Shown: positions 19,621 to 30,522 of the stretch, piece by piece
How the letters are laid out: each line of letters begins with the position of its first letter
Position numbering within the stretch: the first letter of the stretch is position 1
Assembly (NCBI RefSeq): GCF_001445655.1
Contig: NZ_LNBE01000004.1
Location: 3,554,855 to 3,618,854, forward strand
From: Streptomyces roseifaciens
GTDB lineage: Bacteria > Actinomycetota > Actinomycetes > Streptomycetales > Streptomycetaceae
Direction of reading: 5' to 3'
Length of the DNA stretch: 64,000 bases
The notes under the pieces: generated by a model
The model's input: only the letters and a program-made list of their open reading frames with translations
Told to the model about the DNA's origin: nothing
Database searches by the model: none
Program-made: the position numbers and the translations under genes

Positions 19621-21738
19621 ATGAAGATCTCTTTCCTTTTGCAGAACGCCTACGGCATCGGCGGCACGATCCGCTCCACCTTCAACGTCGCCAGCGCGCT
19701 CGCCGCCCGGCACGACGTGGAGATCGTGTCCATCCACAGGACCGGTGGCACACCCAAGCTCCCCCTGCACCGCAAGGTGAAGCTGGTCCACCTGATCGAC
19801 ACCCGCGCCGAGACCGGCGCCGACCGGGACAACCCGCTCCTTGAGCAGGACAGCGCCCACATCCCGCCCGTCGAGGCCAAGGGCGCCCACTTCAGCGCCC
19901 TGACCGACAAGCGCGTCGCCGAGCACCTCGCCCGCACCGACGCCGACGTCGTCGTCGCCACCCGCCCCGGCCTGGTCATGTACCTGGCCGAATTCGGGCA
20001 GGAGCGCTACCTGCGGATCGGCCAGGAGCACCGGATCTACGGCACGCACGAGCCGAACATCCGCGCCGCCCAGGACCGCGCCATCCCGCACCTCGACGCC
20101 CACACCGCCGTCTCCGACGCCGACGCCGCGACCCACCGCGAGCAGTTCCCCGGCATCAGGACCAAGCTCGTCGCGCTGCCCAACGGCGTCCCCGCCTCCG
20201 AGGTCGAGCCCTCCGACGGCAGCGCCAAGCTCGTCGTCGCCGCCGGCCGCCTCATCCCCGTCAAGCGCTACGACCTCCTCGTCAAGGCCTGGGTCACCGT
20301 CGCCGCCGCCCGCCCCGACTGGAAGCTGCGCATCTACGGCCGCGGCCCCCAGCAGGCCAAGCTGCGCGAGCAGATCGACCAGCTCGGCCTCACCGAGCAC
20401 ATCACCCTCATGGGCCCCCACTCCCCCATCGAGACCGAGTGGGCCAAGGGCTCCATCGCCGCCGTCACCTCCCGCGAGGAGTCCTTCGGCATGACGATCG
20501 TGGAGGCCATGAACTGTGGCGTCCCCGTCGTCGCCACCGACTGCCCGCACGGCCCCGGCGAGATCATCAAGGACGGCCACGACGGCCTCCTCGTCACCAA
20601 CCTCGACAGCGACGCCATCGCCAAGGGCCTCCTCAAGCTCATCGAGGACGACGAGCTGCGGCAGGCCATGGGCAAGGCCGCCCGCGTCTCCGCCGAGCGC
20701 TACCACCCCGACGCCATCGCCCGCCGCTACGAGGAGCTCATCGAGAGCCTCGGCGGGGTCCGCGACGGCTCCGCCCCGGCAGCGGCCCCCGCGGGCTCCG
20801 GCACCGCCGAGCGCAAGCCCGCGCCCGTCCCGCTGACGAAGATGCTGCGCCGCACCGCCGGCAAGATCCTCCGCCCGCTGCGCCGCGGCGTCGCCAAGCC
20901 CGCCACCCCGCCGGTGAAGGCCGCGATCAAGGAGATCGTCCGCAAGCCGCTGCGCTGCACCGCCTCCTGCCGCGTCGACGCCGACGGCAACATCCTCGTC
21001 TCCGTCGACCGCAAGGGCCTCTCCGGCGAGAAGCTCTCCCTCACGGTCACCCGCCGCAAGGAGGGCAAGCCCGTCAGCGTGCCCCTGAAGGCACCGGCCG
21101 GCCCGAAGGACCCGTACACCGCCGTCCTCGACCGCAAGCAGCTGCGCCTGGGCGAGGGCCGCTGGGACCTCCACGTCGTCCGCGGCGACGACGGCGCCCG
21201 CCGCCGCGTCGTCTCCCACCTCGCCGAGGGCCGCGGCCTGGTCGAGCTGGAGCCGCTGCCCGGCGGCCCCTTCACCTGGTGGGTGCCCTACCCGACGGTC
21301 GACGGCTTCCTCGCCCTGCGCGCCTGGAACCGCCCCGTCCACGCGGAGGCCCGCCTCGTCCGCCAGGACGAAACCGCCCTCACGGTCGAAGGCACCCTGC
21401 ACGGCGCCGAGTTCGCCGACGGCACCGAGCCCGTCCTCGTCGCCACGCCCCGCGCGGACACGGCCGACAAGGTCACCGCGCAGGTCACCGCCGTCGACGG
21501 CACGGCCTTCCGGGTGACCGTCCCCTACGCCGAACTGCGGCACGCCCGCGGCACCGGCGAGGAGAACACCGTCTGGGACCTGGCCCTGCGCCTGACCCCG
21601 GACGGCGAGCCGGTCAAGGTGGCCCGCCTCGTCGGCGACATCGTCGACCGCAACAAGACGGACCTGTACCCGAAGGTCGACGGCATCAAGCCGTACTTCA
21701 CGGTCAACAGCGACCTGGCGGTCAGCTGCCCCGCTTAA
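19621..21738 (+). CDS. GT4 glycosyltransferase with C-terminal extension (copy 2)
   Basis: A 705-residue paralogue of the preceding gene with the same layout: GT4 domain (YGIGGTIRST, PNGVP, AAGRLIPVKRYDLLV, EESFGMTIVEAM), a shorter Lys/Arg/Ala linker, and the same unrecognised beta-rich C-terminal domain (GRWDLHVVRGDD, WWVPYPTVDGFLALRAW, DRNKTDLYPKVDG). The linker and tail diverge most. The 148-bp gap from copy 1 shows no clear promoter and no good ribosome-binding site near the ATG. The gene ends at a strong bidirectional terminator shared with truA. The two copies probably act in the same pathway, perhaps adding successive sugars. Confidence 0.88.
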   Translation: MKISFLLQNAYGIGGTIRSTFNVASALAARHDVEIVSIHRTGGTPKLPLHRKVKLVHLIDTRAETGADRDNPLLEQDSAHIPPVEAKGAHFSALTDKRVAEHLARTDADVVVATRPGLVMYLAEFGQERYLRIGQEHRIYGTHEPNIRAAQDRAIPHLDAHTAVSDADAATHREQFPGIRTKLVALPNGVPASEVEPSDGSAKLVVAAGRLIPVKRYDLLVKAWVTVAAARPDWKLRIYGRGPQQAKLREQIDQLGLTEHITLMGPHSPIETEWAKGSIAAVTSREESFGMTIVEAMNCGVPVVATDCPHGPGEIIKDGHDGLLVTNLDSDAIAKGLLKLIEDDELRQAMGKAARVSAERYHPDAIARRYEELIESLGGVRDGSAPAAAPAGSGTAERKPAPVPLTKMLRRTAGKILRPLRRGVAKPATPPVKAAIKEIVRKPLRCTASCRVDADGNILVSVDRKGLSGEKLSLTVTRRKEGKPVSVPLKAPAGPKDPYTAVLDRKQLRLGEGRWDLHVVRGDDGARRRVVSHLAEGRGLVELEPLPGGPFTWWVPYPTVDGFLALRAWNRPVHAEARLVRQDETALTVEGTLHGAEFADGTEPVLVATPRADTADKVTAQVTAVDGTAFRVTVPYAELRHARGTGEENTVWDLALRLTPDGEPVKVARLVGDIVDRNKTDLYPKVDGIKPYFTVNSDLAVSCPA

Positions 21739-21744
21739 AACCGA

Positions 21745-21788
21745 AAACGCAGGTGGGGCCCGGCTTTCGCCGGGCCCCACCTGCGTTT
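21745..21788. terminator. Bidirectional terminator between copy-2 GT and truA
   Basis: A perfect 20-bp stem (21745-21764 with 21769-21788) with a TTTC loop fills the space between the convergent stops at 21738 and 21791. The outer AAA/TTT pairs give short U-runs in both directions. Confidence 0.9.
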
Positions 21789-21790
21789 CG

Positions 21791-22645
21791 TCAGCAGCAA
21801 CCCGCGCCGGGCAGCGTCCTCTTGTTCCGCGCCGCAAGATTCCGCGCGGCCAGCTCGGAGTCGGCCGGATACCCGACCTCCTCCAAGGTCAGCCCGTGCG
21901 GACGCACCACGTGCACGGCCGAATCGCGCACCCCCGCCGCAAGAACCTTGCCCGGCCAGTCCACCGGCCGGTGCCCGTCACCCACGAACAGCAGCGCACC
22001 CACCAGCGACCGCACCATGTTGTGGCAGAACGCATCCGCCCGCACGGTCGCCGTGATGACGCCGGAGGCGTCCCGCTCCCAACTCAGCTGCTGCAGCGTG
22101 CGAATGGTCGTCGCACCCTCGCGCCGCTTGCAGTAGGCGGCGAAGTCGTGCTCGCCGATCAGTGCCTTCGAGGCCGCGTTCATCGCATCGACGTCCAACG
22201 GCCAGTCGTGCCACAGCACATGACCGCGCAGCAGCGGATCGACACCGCCGTGATGGTCCGTCACCCGGTAGGCGTAGCGCCGCCAGATCGCGGAGAAACG
22301 CGCGTTGAACCCGGCCGGCGCCTCGGCGACCTTCCACACCCGTACGTCGTGCGACAGCCGCCCCGCCAGCCGGCGCAGCAGCTTCTCCTCGTGCTCGGCC
22401 CACACCTCGGCCGGCAGGTCGACGTGCGCGACCTGGCCCCGGGCGTGCACTCCCGAGTCCGTACGGCCCGCGACCGTCAGCTCGTACGTCTCCTTGGACC
22501 GCGTCACGGTCCGGATCGCGCTCTCGATCTCACCCTGGACCGTGCGCTGGCCCTCGCGCTGCTTCGCCCAGCCGGAGAAGTCCTTGCCGTCGTACGACAG
22601 GTCCAGCCGCACCCGGACGAAACCGGGCGCCACCTCGTCACTCAC
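21791..22645 (-). CDS. truA: tRNA pseudouridine(38-40) synthase
   Basis: A 284-residue enzyme that isomerises uridines 38-40 of the tRNA anticodon stem. The catalytic Asp63 lies in [30 protein letters not shown] at the start and [16 protein letters not shown] later are family hallmarks. The GTG start is taken from the MSDEVAPG reading. The C-terminus carries about 20 extra residues ending in two cysteines. It follows rplQ, the usual actinobacterial order, but a strong hairpin lies between, so it may need its own promoter or readthrough. Confidence 0.96.
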   Translation of the reverse strand: MSDEVAPGFVRVRLDLSYDGKDFSGWAKQREGQRTVQGEIESAIRTVTRSKETYELTVAGRTDSGVHARGQVAHVDLPAEVWAEHEEKLLRRLAGRLSHDVRVWKVAEAPAGFNARFSAIWRRYAYRVTDHHGGVDPLLRGHVLWHDWPLDVDAMNAASKALIGEHDFAAYCKRREGATTIRTLQQLSWERDASGVITATVRADAFCHNMVRSLVGALLFVGDGHRPVDWPGKVLAAGVRDSAVHVVRPHGLTLEEVGYPADSELAARNLAARNKRTLPGAGCC

Positions 22646-22670
22646 CGAGTGTTCCTCTCAGAAATGCGGG

Positions 22671-22704
22671 ACGGGCCCGCCCCCGGAAAAGGGGCGGGCC
22701 CGTC
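22671..22704 (-). terminator. Terminator after rplQ
   Basis: A perfect 14-bp stem (22671-22684 with 22691-22704) with a 6-nt loop, 20 bases past the rplQ stop; it ends the alpha operon before truA. Confidence 0.8.
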
Positions 22705-22724
22705 ACTGACACGCATCAGCGTCG

Positions 22725-23189
22725 TCAGGCGTCCTTCGACTCCTCGGCCGGAGCCTCGGCAGCAGCCTCGGACTCCTTGACCGCACGCTTGGTGGCGGCC
22801 TCGGCCTCGGCGACGGTCGCCTTCTTGGCGATCTCGCCCTCGACCAGCTCGATCACGGCCATCGGGGCGTTGTCGCCACGACGGTTGCCGATCTTGGTGA
22901 TGCGGGTGTAGCCACCCGGACGCTCGGCGAAGCGCGGCGCGATCTCGGTGAAGAGCACGTGCACGATGCCCTTGTCCGTGATCGTCTGCAGCACCTGGCG
23001 ACGGTTGTGGATGTCGCCCTTCTTCGCCTTGGTGATCAGGCGCTCGGCGACCGGACGCAGGCGGCGGGCCTTGGCCTCGGTCGTCGTGATGCGGCCGTGC
23101 TCGAAGAGCGACTTGGCGAGGTTCGCCAGCATCAGCTTCTCGTGCGCGGCACCGCCGCCCAGACGGGCACCCTTGGTGGGACGCGGCAT
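22725..23189 (-). CDS. rplQ: 50S ribosomal protein L17 (bL17)
   Basis: A 154-residue large-subunit protein near the tunnel exit. The conserved core ([64 protein letters not shown]) covers residues 1-120. The last 35 residues are an Ala/Glu/Lys-rich streptomycete extension. It is separated from rpoA by 162 bp that contain a dispersed repeat. Confidence 0.98.
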   Translation of the reverse strand: MPRPTKGARLGGGAAHEKLMLANLAKSLFEHGRITTTEAKARRLRPVAERLITKAKKGDIHNRRQVLQTITDKGIVHVLFTEIAPRFAERPGGYTRITKIGNRRGDNAPMAVIELVEGEIAKKATVAEAEAATKRAVKESEAAAEAPAEESKDA

Positions 23190-23261
23190 GGTGTTTCTCC
23201 TTTAGTCTGCCCCGGCCGTATCAGGTACCGGAGTCAGTATCCGAGCGGGCGGTCGCCCGTC

Positions 23262-23344
23262 GGAGATCCGGGCAAGCCCCGAAGGGGCAAGCCCGGAGGG
23301 GGCGCGGGGAACTGCGCGACAAGCCACAGCGCTCCCGCACCCGG
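23262..23344. repeat. Dispersed Streptomyces-type intergenic repeat between rpoA and rplQ
   Basis: The stretch contains GCGCGGGGAACTGCGCGAC (23302-23320) followed by AAGCCACAGCG, preceded by GCCCCGAAGGGGC. I recall this motif as one of the commonest intergenic repeats in streptomycete genomes. The preceding segment can fold as nested hairpins. Its presence between two co-transcribed essential genes is unusual. Confidence 0.6.
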
Positions 23345-23351
23345 AGTCCGA

Positions 23352-24374
23352 TCAGTACTGCTCGGTCTCCACAAAACCCGCGTCCGCGTCGTCGTCGGCG
23401 CCAAAGGCATCCGCGGCGGCGGTCGGGTCGAATCCGGGCGGGCTGTCCTTGAGGGCCAGGCCCATGCCGGCCAGCTTCGCCTTGACCTCGTCGATCGACT
23501 TCGCACCGAAGTTGCGGATGTCGAGCAGGTCGGCCTCGGAGCGGGCGACGAGCTCACCCACGGAGTGGATGCCCTCGCGCTTGAGGCAGTTGTACGAGCG
23601 GACCGTGAGCTCGAGCTCCTCGATCGGCAGCGCCAGGTCGGCGGCCAGGGCGGCGTCCGTCGGGGACGGGCCCATGTCGATGCCCTCGGCGTCGATGTTG
23701 AGCTCGCGGGCCAGACCGAACAGCTCGACCAGGGTCTTGCCGGCGGACGCCATGGCGTCGCGCGGGCGCATGGCCTGCTTGGTCTCGACGTCGACGATCA
23801 GCTTGTCGAAGTCGGTGCGCTGCTCGACTCGGGTCGCCTCGACCTTGTAGGTGACCTTGAGGACCGGCGAGTAGATGGAGTCGACCGGGATGCGGCCGAT
23901 CTCCTGGCCGACCTGCTTGTTCTGGACGGCGGAGACGTAGCCGCGACCGCGCTCGACGGTCAGCTCCATCTCCAGCTTGCCCTTGGCGTTCAGGGTCGCC
24001 AGGACCAGGTCGGGGTTGTGCACCTCGACGCCGGCCGGCGGGGCGATGTCGGCGGCGGTGACCAGACCCGGGCCCTGCTTGCGCAGGTACATCACGACCG
24101 GCTCGTCGTGCTCCGAGGAGACGACCAGCTGCTTGATGTTCAGGATGAGGTCGGTGACGTCCTCCTTGACGCCCGGCACGGTGGTGAACTCGTGCAGGAC
24201 ACCGTCGATGCGGATGGACGTGACCGCCGCACCCGGGATCGAGGAGAGGAGCGTACGGCGCAGCGAGTTGCCGAGGGTGTAGCCGAAGCCCGGCTCCAGC
24301 GGCTCGATCACGAACCGGGAGCGGAACTCGTCGACGACCTCTTCGGTCAGCGAGGGGCGCTGAGCGATCAGCAT
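23352..24374 (-). CDS. rpoA: RNA polymerase subunit alpha
   Basis: A 340-residue subunit that dimerises to nucleate RNA polymerase assembly and contacts promoter DNA and activators. The N-terminal domain shows [34 protein letters not shown] linker near 235 leads to the C-terminal domain ([21 protein letters not shown], then [20 protein letters not shown]), which binds UP elements. The length is the actinobacterial norm. In the alpha operon here, rpsD is missing between rpsK and rpoA, as known for Streptomyces. Confidence 0.99.
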   Translation of the reverse strand: MLIAQRPSLTEEVVDEFRSRFVIEPLEPGFGYTLGNSLRRTLLSSIPGAAVTSIRIDGVLHEFTTVPGVKEDVTDLILNIKQLVVSSEHDEPVVMYLRKQGPGLVTAADIAPPAGVEVHNPDLVLATLNAKGKLEMELTVERGRGYVSAVQNKQVGQEIGRIPVDSIYSPVLKVTYKVEATRVEQRTDFDKLIVDVETKQAMRPRDAMASAGKTLVELFGLARELNIDAEGIDMGPSPTDAALAADLALPIEELELTVRSYNCLKREGIHSVGELVARSEADLLDIRNFGAKSIDEVKAKLAGMGLALKDSPPGFDPTAAADAFGADDDADAGFVETEQY

Positions 24375-24435
24375 GCGATGAATCCTTCAGTCATGGACAC
24401 CCACTATTTGATGTCCCGAGGTATTACAAGGGTAC

Positions 24436-24472
24436 GGGCGGCACGGCCCCCGCGGGGGAAGCCGTACCGCCC
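24436..24472 (-). terminator. Intercistronic hairpin between rpsK and rpoA
   Basis: A hairpin of about 17 bp: GGGCGGCACGGC pairs with GCCGTACCGCCC (one G-U in the minus-strand RNA), then CCCCC with GGGGG after a 2-nt bulge. It may be an attenuator or a stability or processing element rather than a full stop, since rpoA must be expressed. Confidence 0.5.
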
Positions 24473-24506
24473 AGACCCTCAAGGCAGCAGCCGAAGCCGC
24501 GCCGCG

Positions 24507-24911
24507 TCAGACGCGACGACGCTTCGGGGGGCGGCAGCCGTTGTGCGGGGTCGGGGTGACGTCCTGGATGGAGCCGACCTCGAGACCGGTCGCCTGGAGC
24601 GAACGGATGGCGGTCTCACGACCGGAACCCGGGCCCTTGACGAAGACGTCGACCTTGCGCATGCCGTGCTCCTGCGCACGACGCGCGGCGGACTCGGCGG
24701 CCATCTGCGCGGCGAACGGGGTCGACTTGCGCGAGCCCTTGAAGCCGACGTGGCCGGCGGAGGCCCAGGAGATCACGTTGCCGGTCGGGTCCGTGATGGA
24801 CACGATCGTGTTGTTGAACGTGCTCTTGATGTGCGCGTGGCCGTGAGCGACGTTCTTCTTTTCCTTGCGGCGCACCTTCTTGGCAGCGCCCTGACGACCC
24901 TTGGGGGGCAT
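24507..24911 (-). CDS. rpsK: 30S ribosomal protein S11 (uS11)
   Basis: A 134-residue platform protein lining the mRNA exit and E site. The core motifs are [58 protein letters not shown] and the C-terminal [18 protein letters not shown], all intact. A short basic N-terminal extension is present. It follows rpsM by 104 bp. Confidence 0.98.
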   Translation of the reverse strand: MPPKGRQGAAKKVRRKEKKNVAHGHAHIKSTFNNTIVSITDPTGNVISWASAGHVGFKGSRKSTPFAAQMAAESAARRAQEHGMRKVDVFVKGPGSGRETAIRSLQATGLEVGSIQDVTPTPHNGCRPPKRRRV

Positions 24912-25015
24912 GTCTTACTCCTGATGGAGGGAGGTGGTCGGTCCTACAGCGAAGACCGCTGGAATGCGGCCGACCCGGGGGTTGCCCCCCGGAGCACCGC
25001 AGCGTCCGCTGTGGA

Positions 25016-25396
25016 CTACTTCTTGCCCGGCTTCTTCTTGCCGGCGATGGCGCGACGCGGGCCCTTGCGGGTACGAGCGTTCGTGCTGGTGCGCTGACCG
25101 TGGACCGGCAGGCCGCGACGGTGACGCAGACCCTGGTAGCAGCCGATCTCGACCTTGCGGCGGATGTCGGCCTGGATCTCGCGACGGAGGTCACCCTCGG
25201 TCTTGAGGTTGGCGTCCACGTACTCGCGGATCTTGACCAGGTCCTCTTCGGGAAGGTCACGAACGCGGGTGTTCGGGTTCACACCGGTGGCGGCGAGGGT
25301 CGCCTGCGACTGGGTGCGGCCGATACCGAAGACGTAGGTGAGTGCAACCTCCACGCGCTTGTCGCGCGGGATGTCAACACCGGAAACGCGTGCCAT
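25016..25396 (-). CDS. rpsM: 30S ribosomal protein S13 (uS13)
   Basis: A 126-residue head protein that contacts the P-site tRNA and forms intersubunit bridges B1a/B1b. The core begins [21 protein letters not shown] and includes [18 protein letters not shown]. The basic C-terminal tail ([17 protein letters not shown]) is the tRNA-contacting extension. It is the first gene of the alpha cluster after rpmJ. Confidence 0.98.
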   Translation of the reverse strand: MARVSGVDIPRDKRVEVALTYVFGIGRTQSQATLAATGVNPNTRVRDLPEEDLVKIREYVDANLKTEGDLRREIQADIRRKVEIGCYQGLRHRRGLPVHGQRTSTNARTRKGPRRAIAGKKKPGKK

Positions 25397-25573
25397 TCAA
25401 TGGCTCCAGATGTTCTCGGGGGTCTGACACAGAACCGATCCCGGCCGCCGTACTAGGTACGTTCCGGGTCCCCGGCCCCCGCCGGAGGTATCGCCAGTGA
25501 GCACTGGACGGGTTCTGCGTATGTACGTTTTTGCTCGCGTCGCGCGAAGAAACTGCGAAGTGCAGGTTCTGCG

Positions 25574-25687
25574 TCAGCCCTGGCGCTGCTTGTGGCGCAG
25601 GTTGTCGCAGATGACCATGACCCGGCCGTGGCGGCGGATCACCTTGCACTTGTCGCAGATCTTCTTGACGCTCGGCTTGACCTTCAT
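25574..25687 (-). CDS. rpmJ: 50S ribosomal protein L36 (bL36), zinc type
   Basis: The 37-residue L36, too short for most ORF cut-offs. It reads [17 protein letters not shown] onward, with Cys11, Cys14, Cys27 and His32 forming the zinc-binding set, so it is the zinc-containing (C+) form. Streptomycetes usually also carry a zinc-free paralogue elsewhere, controlled by Zur. It lies 59 bp after infA, the standard order. Confidence 0.97.
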   Translation of the reverse strand: MKVKPSVKKICDKCKVIRRHGRVMVICDNLRHKQRQG

Positions 25688-25746
25688 GGGTGTGAGGTTC
25701 TCCGGGTCAGTGCCGTCGCCCCGTACGAGCGGGACGCCGACAAGAT

Positions 25747-25968
25747 CTACTTGTAGCGGTAGACGATCCGGCCACGCGTCAGGTCGTAGGGAGAGAGCTC
25801 CACGACGACCCGGTCATCCGGAAGGATGCGGATGTAGTGCATCCGCATCTTGCCGCTGATGTGCGCGAGGACCTTGTGACCGTTCTGGAGCTCCACCTTG
25901 AACATTGCGTTCGGCAGAGACTCGATCACGGTGCCCTCGATCTCGATGGCACCTTGCTTCTTGGCCAC
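25747..25968 (-). CDS. infA: Translation initiation factor IF-1
   Basis: The 73-residue OB-fold factor that blocks the 30S A site during initiation. It begins [21 protein letters not shown] and ends RGRIVYRYK, full length and colinear with the family. The GTG start at 25968 is chosen by the invariant MAKK start and an AAGGCGAAGC upstream. The 164-bp gap to map probably contains its promoter, but I could not pick convincing hexamers. Confidence 0.97.
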   Translation of the reverse strand: MAKKQGAIEIEGTVIESLPNAMFKVELQNGHKVLAHISGKMRMHYIRILPDDRVVVELSPYDLTRGRIVYRYK

Positions 25969-26132
25969 GCTTCGCCTTTCGAATCGGCTACCTTGATCAA
26001 CTCTCGTATGTGCGTGCCATCGGTACGAAGGCATGCGGATACACGAGAGCCGACGCGTCAGTCTACGTCAGGGCAACCCGAAAGACTAATCCAGGGGTGA
26101 CTGCCCAGCCGCAGTGATCCTTATGCGGCGCT

Positions 26133-26969
26133 TCAGGCGAGCGGGTCCGGGGCCGCGACGACCCCGTATTCCGCCAGCTTCGCCTTGCCACCGTCGACCG
26201 CCGTCAGAACCAGCGGACCTTCCTCCGTCAGAGCGACGGAGTGCTCCCAGTGGGAGGACCAGGACATGTCGTCCGTGAGGACCGTCCAGTCGTCCTCCAG
26301 GACGTGCGTACGGGCCGTGCCGAGGCTCACCATGGGCTCGATGGCGATGCAGAAGCCGGGGACGAGCTTGGGGCCCTTGCCGCGCTTGCGCGAGACGTAG
26401 TTCAGCAGGTGCGGGTCCATGTGCATCTCGGAGCCGATGCCGTGGCCGCCGTAGTCCTCGATGATCCCGTACTTGCCGCTCGCCGGGCGGGGCTGGCGGC
26501 GGATGTAGCCCTCGATGGCCCTGGAGATGTCCACCAGGCGGTTGCCGTTCTTCACGGCCGCGATGCCGGCCCACATGGACTCCTCGGTCACCCGGGAGAG
26601 CTCGATGAGCTCCGGAGCGTGACCGGTGCCCACGAAGGCCGTGAAGGCCGCGTCACCGTGCCAGCCGTCGATGATGGCGCCGGCGTCGATGGAGATGATG
26701 TCGCCGTCCTTGAGGACGGTCTTCGTGTCCGGGATGCCGTGGACGACGACCTCGTTCACCGAGGTGCAGATGGTGGCGGGGAAACCGCCGTACCCGAGGA
26801 AGTTCGACTTCGCGCCGTGCTCGGCGATCACCTTGCTGGCGACGTCGTCCAGGTCCTTGGTCGTGGCACCGGGCACGGCCGCCTCCCGGGTGGCCGCGTG
26901 CACGGCGGCGACGACCAGGCCGGCCTCGCGCATCTTCGCGATCTGCTCGGCGGTCTTGATCTCGACCAT
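26133..26969 (-). CDS. map: Methionine aminopeptidase, type I
   Basis: A 278-residue metalloenzyme removing the initiator methionine from nascent proteins. The metal ligands are recognisable: two Asp in SIDAGAIIDGWHGDAAFTAF, His in GHGIGSEMH, and Glu in FCIAIEPMVSLG and ALTEEGPLVLTA. It lies downstream of adk, but an exceptionally stable hairpin separates them, so it is likely to have its own promoter or depend on readthrough. Confidence 0.97.
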   Translation of the reverse strand: MVEIKTAEQIAKMREAGLVVAAVHAATREAAVPGATTKDLDDVASKVIAEHGAKSNFLGYGGFPATICTSVNEVVVHGIPDTKTVLKDGDIISIDAGAIIDGWHGDAAFTAFVGTGHAPELIELSRVTEESMWAGIAAVKNGNRLVDISRAIEGYIRRQPRPASGKYGIIEDYGGHGIGSEMHMDPHLLNYVSRKRGKGPKLVPGFCIAIEPMVSLGTARTHVLEDDWTVLTDDMSWSSHWEHSVALTEEGPLVLTAVDGGKAKLAEYGVVAAPDPLA

Positions 26970-27012
26970 GGGATGCCTTCCTGGGTCTTACGGTCCAAAT
27001 GCTCAAACAAAC

Positions 27013-27052
27013 ACTACGGCCGCGGTGCCCCGAAGGGCACCGCGGCCGTAGT
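27013..27052 (-). terminator. Strong terminator after secY-adk with UUCG tetraloop
   Basis: A perfect 18-bp stem (27013-27030 with 27035-27052). Read on the minus strand the loop is a C(UUCG)G tetraloop, and the stem is followed by GTTTGTTTGAG, a T-rich tail unusual in this genome. It lies between the adk stop (27063) and the map start (26969). Confidence 0.9.
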
Positions 27053-27062
27053 ACGTGCCATG

Positions 27063-27718
27063 TCAGGCGGCTTCGCGCTCCAGCGCGGCCATCGCCCGCT
27101 CCGTCACCTCGGCGACCTTGCCGAGGGCCGGGATCGTCACCACGAGGCCCTGGGCCTTGTAGTAGTCGATGATCGGCTCGGTCTCCGTGTGGTAGACCTC
27201 CAGCCGCTTGCGGACGGTCTCCTCGCGGTCGTCCTCGCGCTGGTACAGCTCACCGCCGCACGCGTCGCACACACCCTCGGTCTTCGGGGGGTTGTAGATC
27301 ACGTGGAAGATGTGGCTGCTGTCCTTGCGGCACATCCGGCGACCGGCGATCCGCTTGACGACCTCGTCCTCCGGGACCTCCAGGTCCAGGACGGCGTCGA
27401 GCTTGAGGTCGTCGTCCTTGAGGATGGCGTCCAGCGCCTCGGCCTGGGCCAGGTTGCGCGGGAAGCCGTCGAGCAGGAAGCCGCCGGCGGCGTCCTCCTT
27501 GCCCATGCGGTCCTTGGCCATGCCGATGGTGACCTCGTCCGGCACGAGCTGGCCGGCCCGCATGTACTCCTGGGCCTTCTGGCCCAGGGGCGTGCCCTGG
27601 CTGATGTTCGCCCGGAAAAGGTCGCCCGTCGAGATGTGCGGGATCGCGAGGTTCTTGGCGAGGTACGCGGCCTGCGTACCCTTGCCGGCGCCGGGCGGCC
27701 CGACGAGGACGATTCGCA

Positions 27719-27719
<1 letters not shown>
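27063..27719 (-). CDS. adk: Adenylate kinase
   Basis: A 218-residue enzyme balancing ATP, ADP and AMP. It has P-loop GPPGAGKGT (7-15), the AMP-binding STGDLFRANI, GFLLDGFPRN, and a long-form LID with a C-x5-H and C-x2-C set (CRKDSSH, CDACGG), which could bind zinc. The ATG overlaps the secY stop by one base (TGATG), so the pair is translationally coupled. The short GTG/ATG codons further upstream belong to secY. Confidence 0.98.
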
Positions 27720-29032
<1,313 letters not shown>

Positions 29033-29184
29033 GGTGCCTCCTGCGCCTCTCACGTTGCCACGCGAGAGGTGACGGTCTTGAGGATCGACGAATACTTATC
29101 AGTCAAAATCCGCGCGGACACAGGCCGCGCGGAGGTTAACAGTGCACGCCACCTTACCGGCGACCGTGCCCCCCTTGGAACGAC

Positions 29185-29220
29185 CAACCGGGGATGCCCC
29201 TTTTGGGACATCCCCGGTTG
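29185..29220 (-). terminator. Hairpin after rplO, before secY
   Basis: A 12-bp outer stem (29185-29196 with 29209-29220), one mismatch, then 3 bp and a TTTT loop, 15 bases past the rplO stop. It probably terminates or attenuates the spc operon before secY-adk. Confidence 0.7.
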
Positions 29221-29234
29221 TCAGTTCAACGAGC

Positions 29235-29690
29235 TCAGACGAGCTCGGTGACGGTGCCGCCGGCAGCGGCAATCTTCTCCTTGGCGGAGCCGGAGACGGC
29301 GTCAACCGTCACCTGCAGCGCCACGGAGATCTCGCCCTGGCCCAGGACCTTGACGAGCTGGTTCTTGCGAACCGCACCCTTGGCGACCAGGTCGGCCACC
29401 GTGACCTCGCCACCCTGCGGGTAGAGCGCGGCCAGCTTGTCCAGGTTCACGACCTGGAACTCGGTGCGGAACGGGTTCTTGAAGCCCTTGAGCTTCGGCA
29501 GGCGCATGTGGAGGGGCATCTGCCCACCCTCGAAGCGCTGCGGAACCTGGTAACGGGCCTTGGTGCCCTTGGTACCACGACCTGCGGTCTTACCCTTGGA
29601 CGCCTCACCACGACCCACACGGGTCTTGGCGGTCTTGGCGCCCGGGGCAGGACGGAGGTTGTGGACCTTCAGCGGGTTCTGCTCCGCCAT
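29235..29690 (-). CDS. rplO: 50S ribosomal protein L15 (uL15)
   Basis: A 151-residue late-assembly protein of the large subunit. The Gly/Arg/Lys-rich N-terminal arm ([19 protein letters not shown]) and the globular C-terminal domain are both complete. The ATG at 29690 ([12 protein letters not shown]) is preferred over one 18 bp upstream that overlaps the end of rpmD. It is the last ribosomal gene before secY. Confidence 0.97.
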   Translation of the reverse strand: MAEQNPLKVHNLRPAPGAKTAKTRVGRGEASKGKTAGRGTKGTKARYQVPQRFEGGQMPLHMRLPKLKGFKNPFRTEFQVVNLDKLAALYPQGGEVTVADLVAKGAVRKNQLVKVLGQGEISVALQVTVDAVSGSAKEKIAAAGGTVTELV

Positions 29691-29691
29691 G

Positions 29692-29874
29692 TCAGTCGAC
29701 CTCCTCAACCGTCACGAGGTGGCGGACGGTCTGCACCATGCCGCGGATCTCGGGACGGTCCTCCTTGACAACCACGTCGTTGATCTTCTTGAGACCAAGC
29801 GAACGCAGGGTGTCGCGGTGGTTCTGCTTGCTACCGATGTAGGACTTGACCTGCGTGACCTTGAGGCGAGCCAT
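29692..29874 (-). CDS. rpmD: 50S ribosomal protein L30 (uL30)
   Basis: The 60-residue L30 of the large subunit ([20 protein letters not shown] onward), with the usual [21 protein letters not shown] core. Its ATG overlaps the rpsE stop by one base (TAATG), showing translational coupling, and it ends 2 bp before the rplO start. Confidence 0.97.
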   Translation of the reverse strand: MARLKVTQVKSYIGSKQNHRDTLRSLGLKKINDVVVKEDRPEIRGMVQTVRHLVTVEEVD

Positions 29875-30476
29875 TACGCACCCGCCCCTGCACGCGCCCG
29901 CAGCAGAGCGGCGGGAGCCACGTCCTCCAGCGGCAGGCCACGACGGGCGGCGATCTCCTCGGGACGGGAGAGTCCCTGGAGGGCCGTCACCGTGGCGTGC
30001 ACGATGTTGATCGGGTTCGAAGAACCGAGCGACTTCGACAGGATGTCGTGAACGCCGGCGCACTCGAGCACGGCACGCACCGGGCCACCGGCGATAACAC
30101 CGGTACCGGGGGAAGCCGGCTTGAGCAGGACGACGCCCGCGGCCTTCTCGCCCTGGATCGGGTGCGGGATGGTGCCCTGGATACGGGGGACCTTGAAGAA
30201 GTTCTTCTTGGCCTCTTCCACGCCCTTGGCGATGGCAGCCGGAACTTCCTTGGCCTTGCCGTAACCGACACCCACGGTGCCGTCACCGTCACCCACCACG
30301 ACGAGCGCGGTGAAGCTGAAGCGACGACCACCCTTGACAACCTTGGCGACGCGGTTGATCGCGACTACGCGCTCAACGTACGCGGTCTTCTCGGCGGCAG
30401 CGCCACCGTCGCGACCCTTCCGGTCCCGCCGCTCGCCGCCACCGGCACCGCTTCCGCGGCGCTGGGGTCCAGCCAT
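29874..30476 (-). CDS. rpsE: 30S ribosomal protein S5 (uS5)
   Basis: A 200-residue protein at the mRNA entry channel that affects decoding fidelity. The N-terminal 30 residues are a Gly/Arg-rich actinobacterial extension. The double-stranded RNA-binding region ([32 protein letters not shown]) and the C-terminal domain ([13 protein letters not shown]) are complete. The extra Ala/Arg-rich tail ends ARAGAGA. Confidence 0.98.
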   Translation of the reverse strand: MAGPQRRGSGAGGGERRDRKGRDGGAAAEKTAYVERVVAINRVAKVVKGGRRFSFTALVVVGDGDGTVGVGYGKAKEVPAAIAKGVEEAKKNFFKVPRIQGTIPHPIQGEKAAGVVLLKPASPGTGVIAGGPVRAVLECAGVHDILSKSLGSSNPINIVHATVTALQGLSRPEEIAARRGLPLEDVAPAALLRARAGAGA

Positions 30477-30522
30477 TGGATTTACCTCTCTCTGTTACGT
30501 CCGCTAGCTCCGGAACCGGGGC

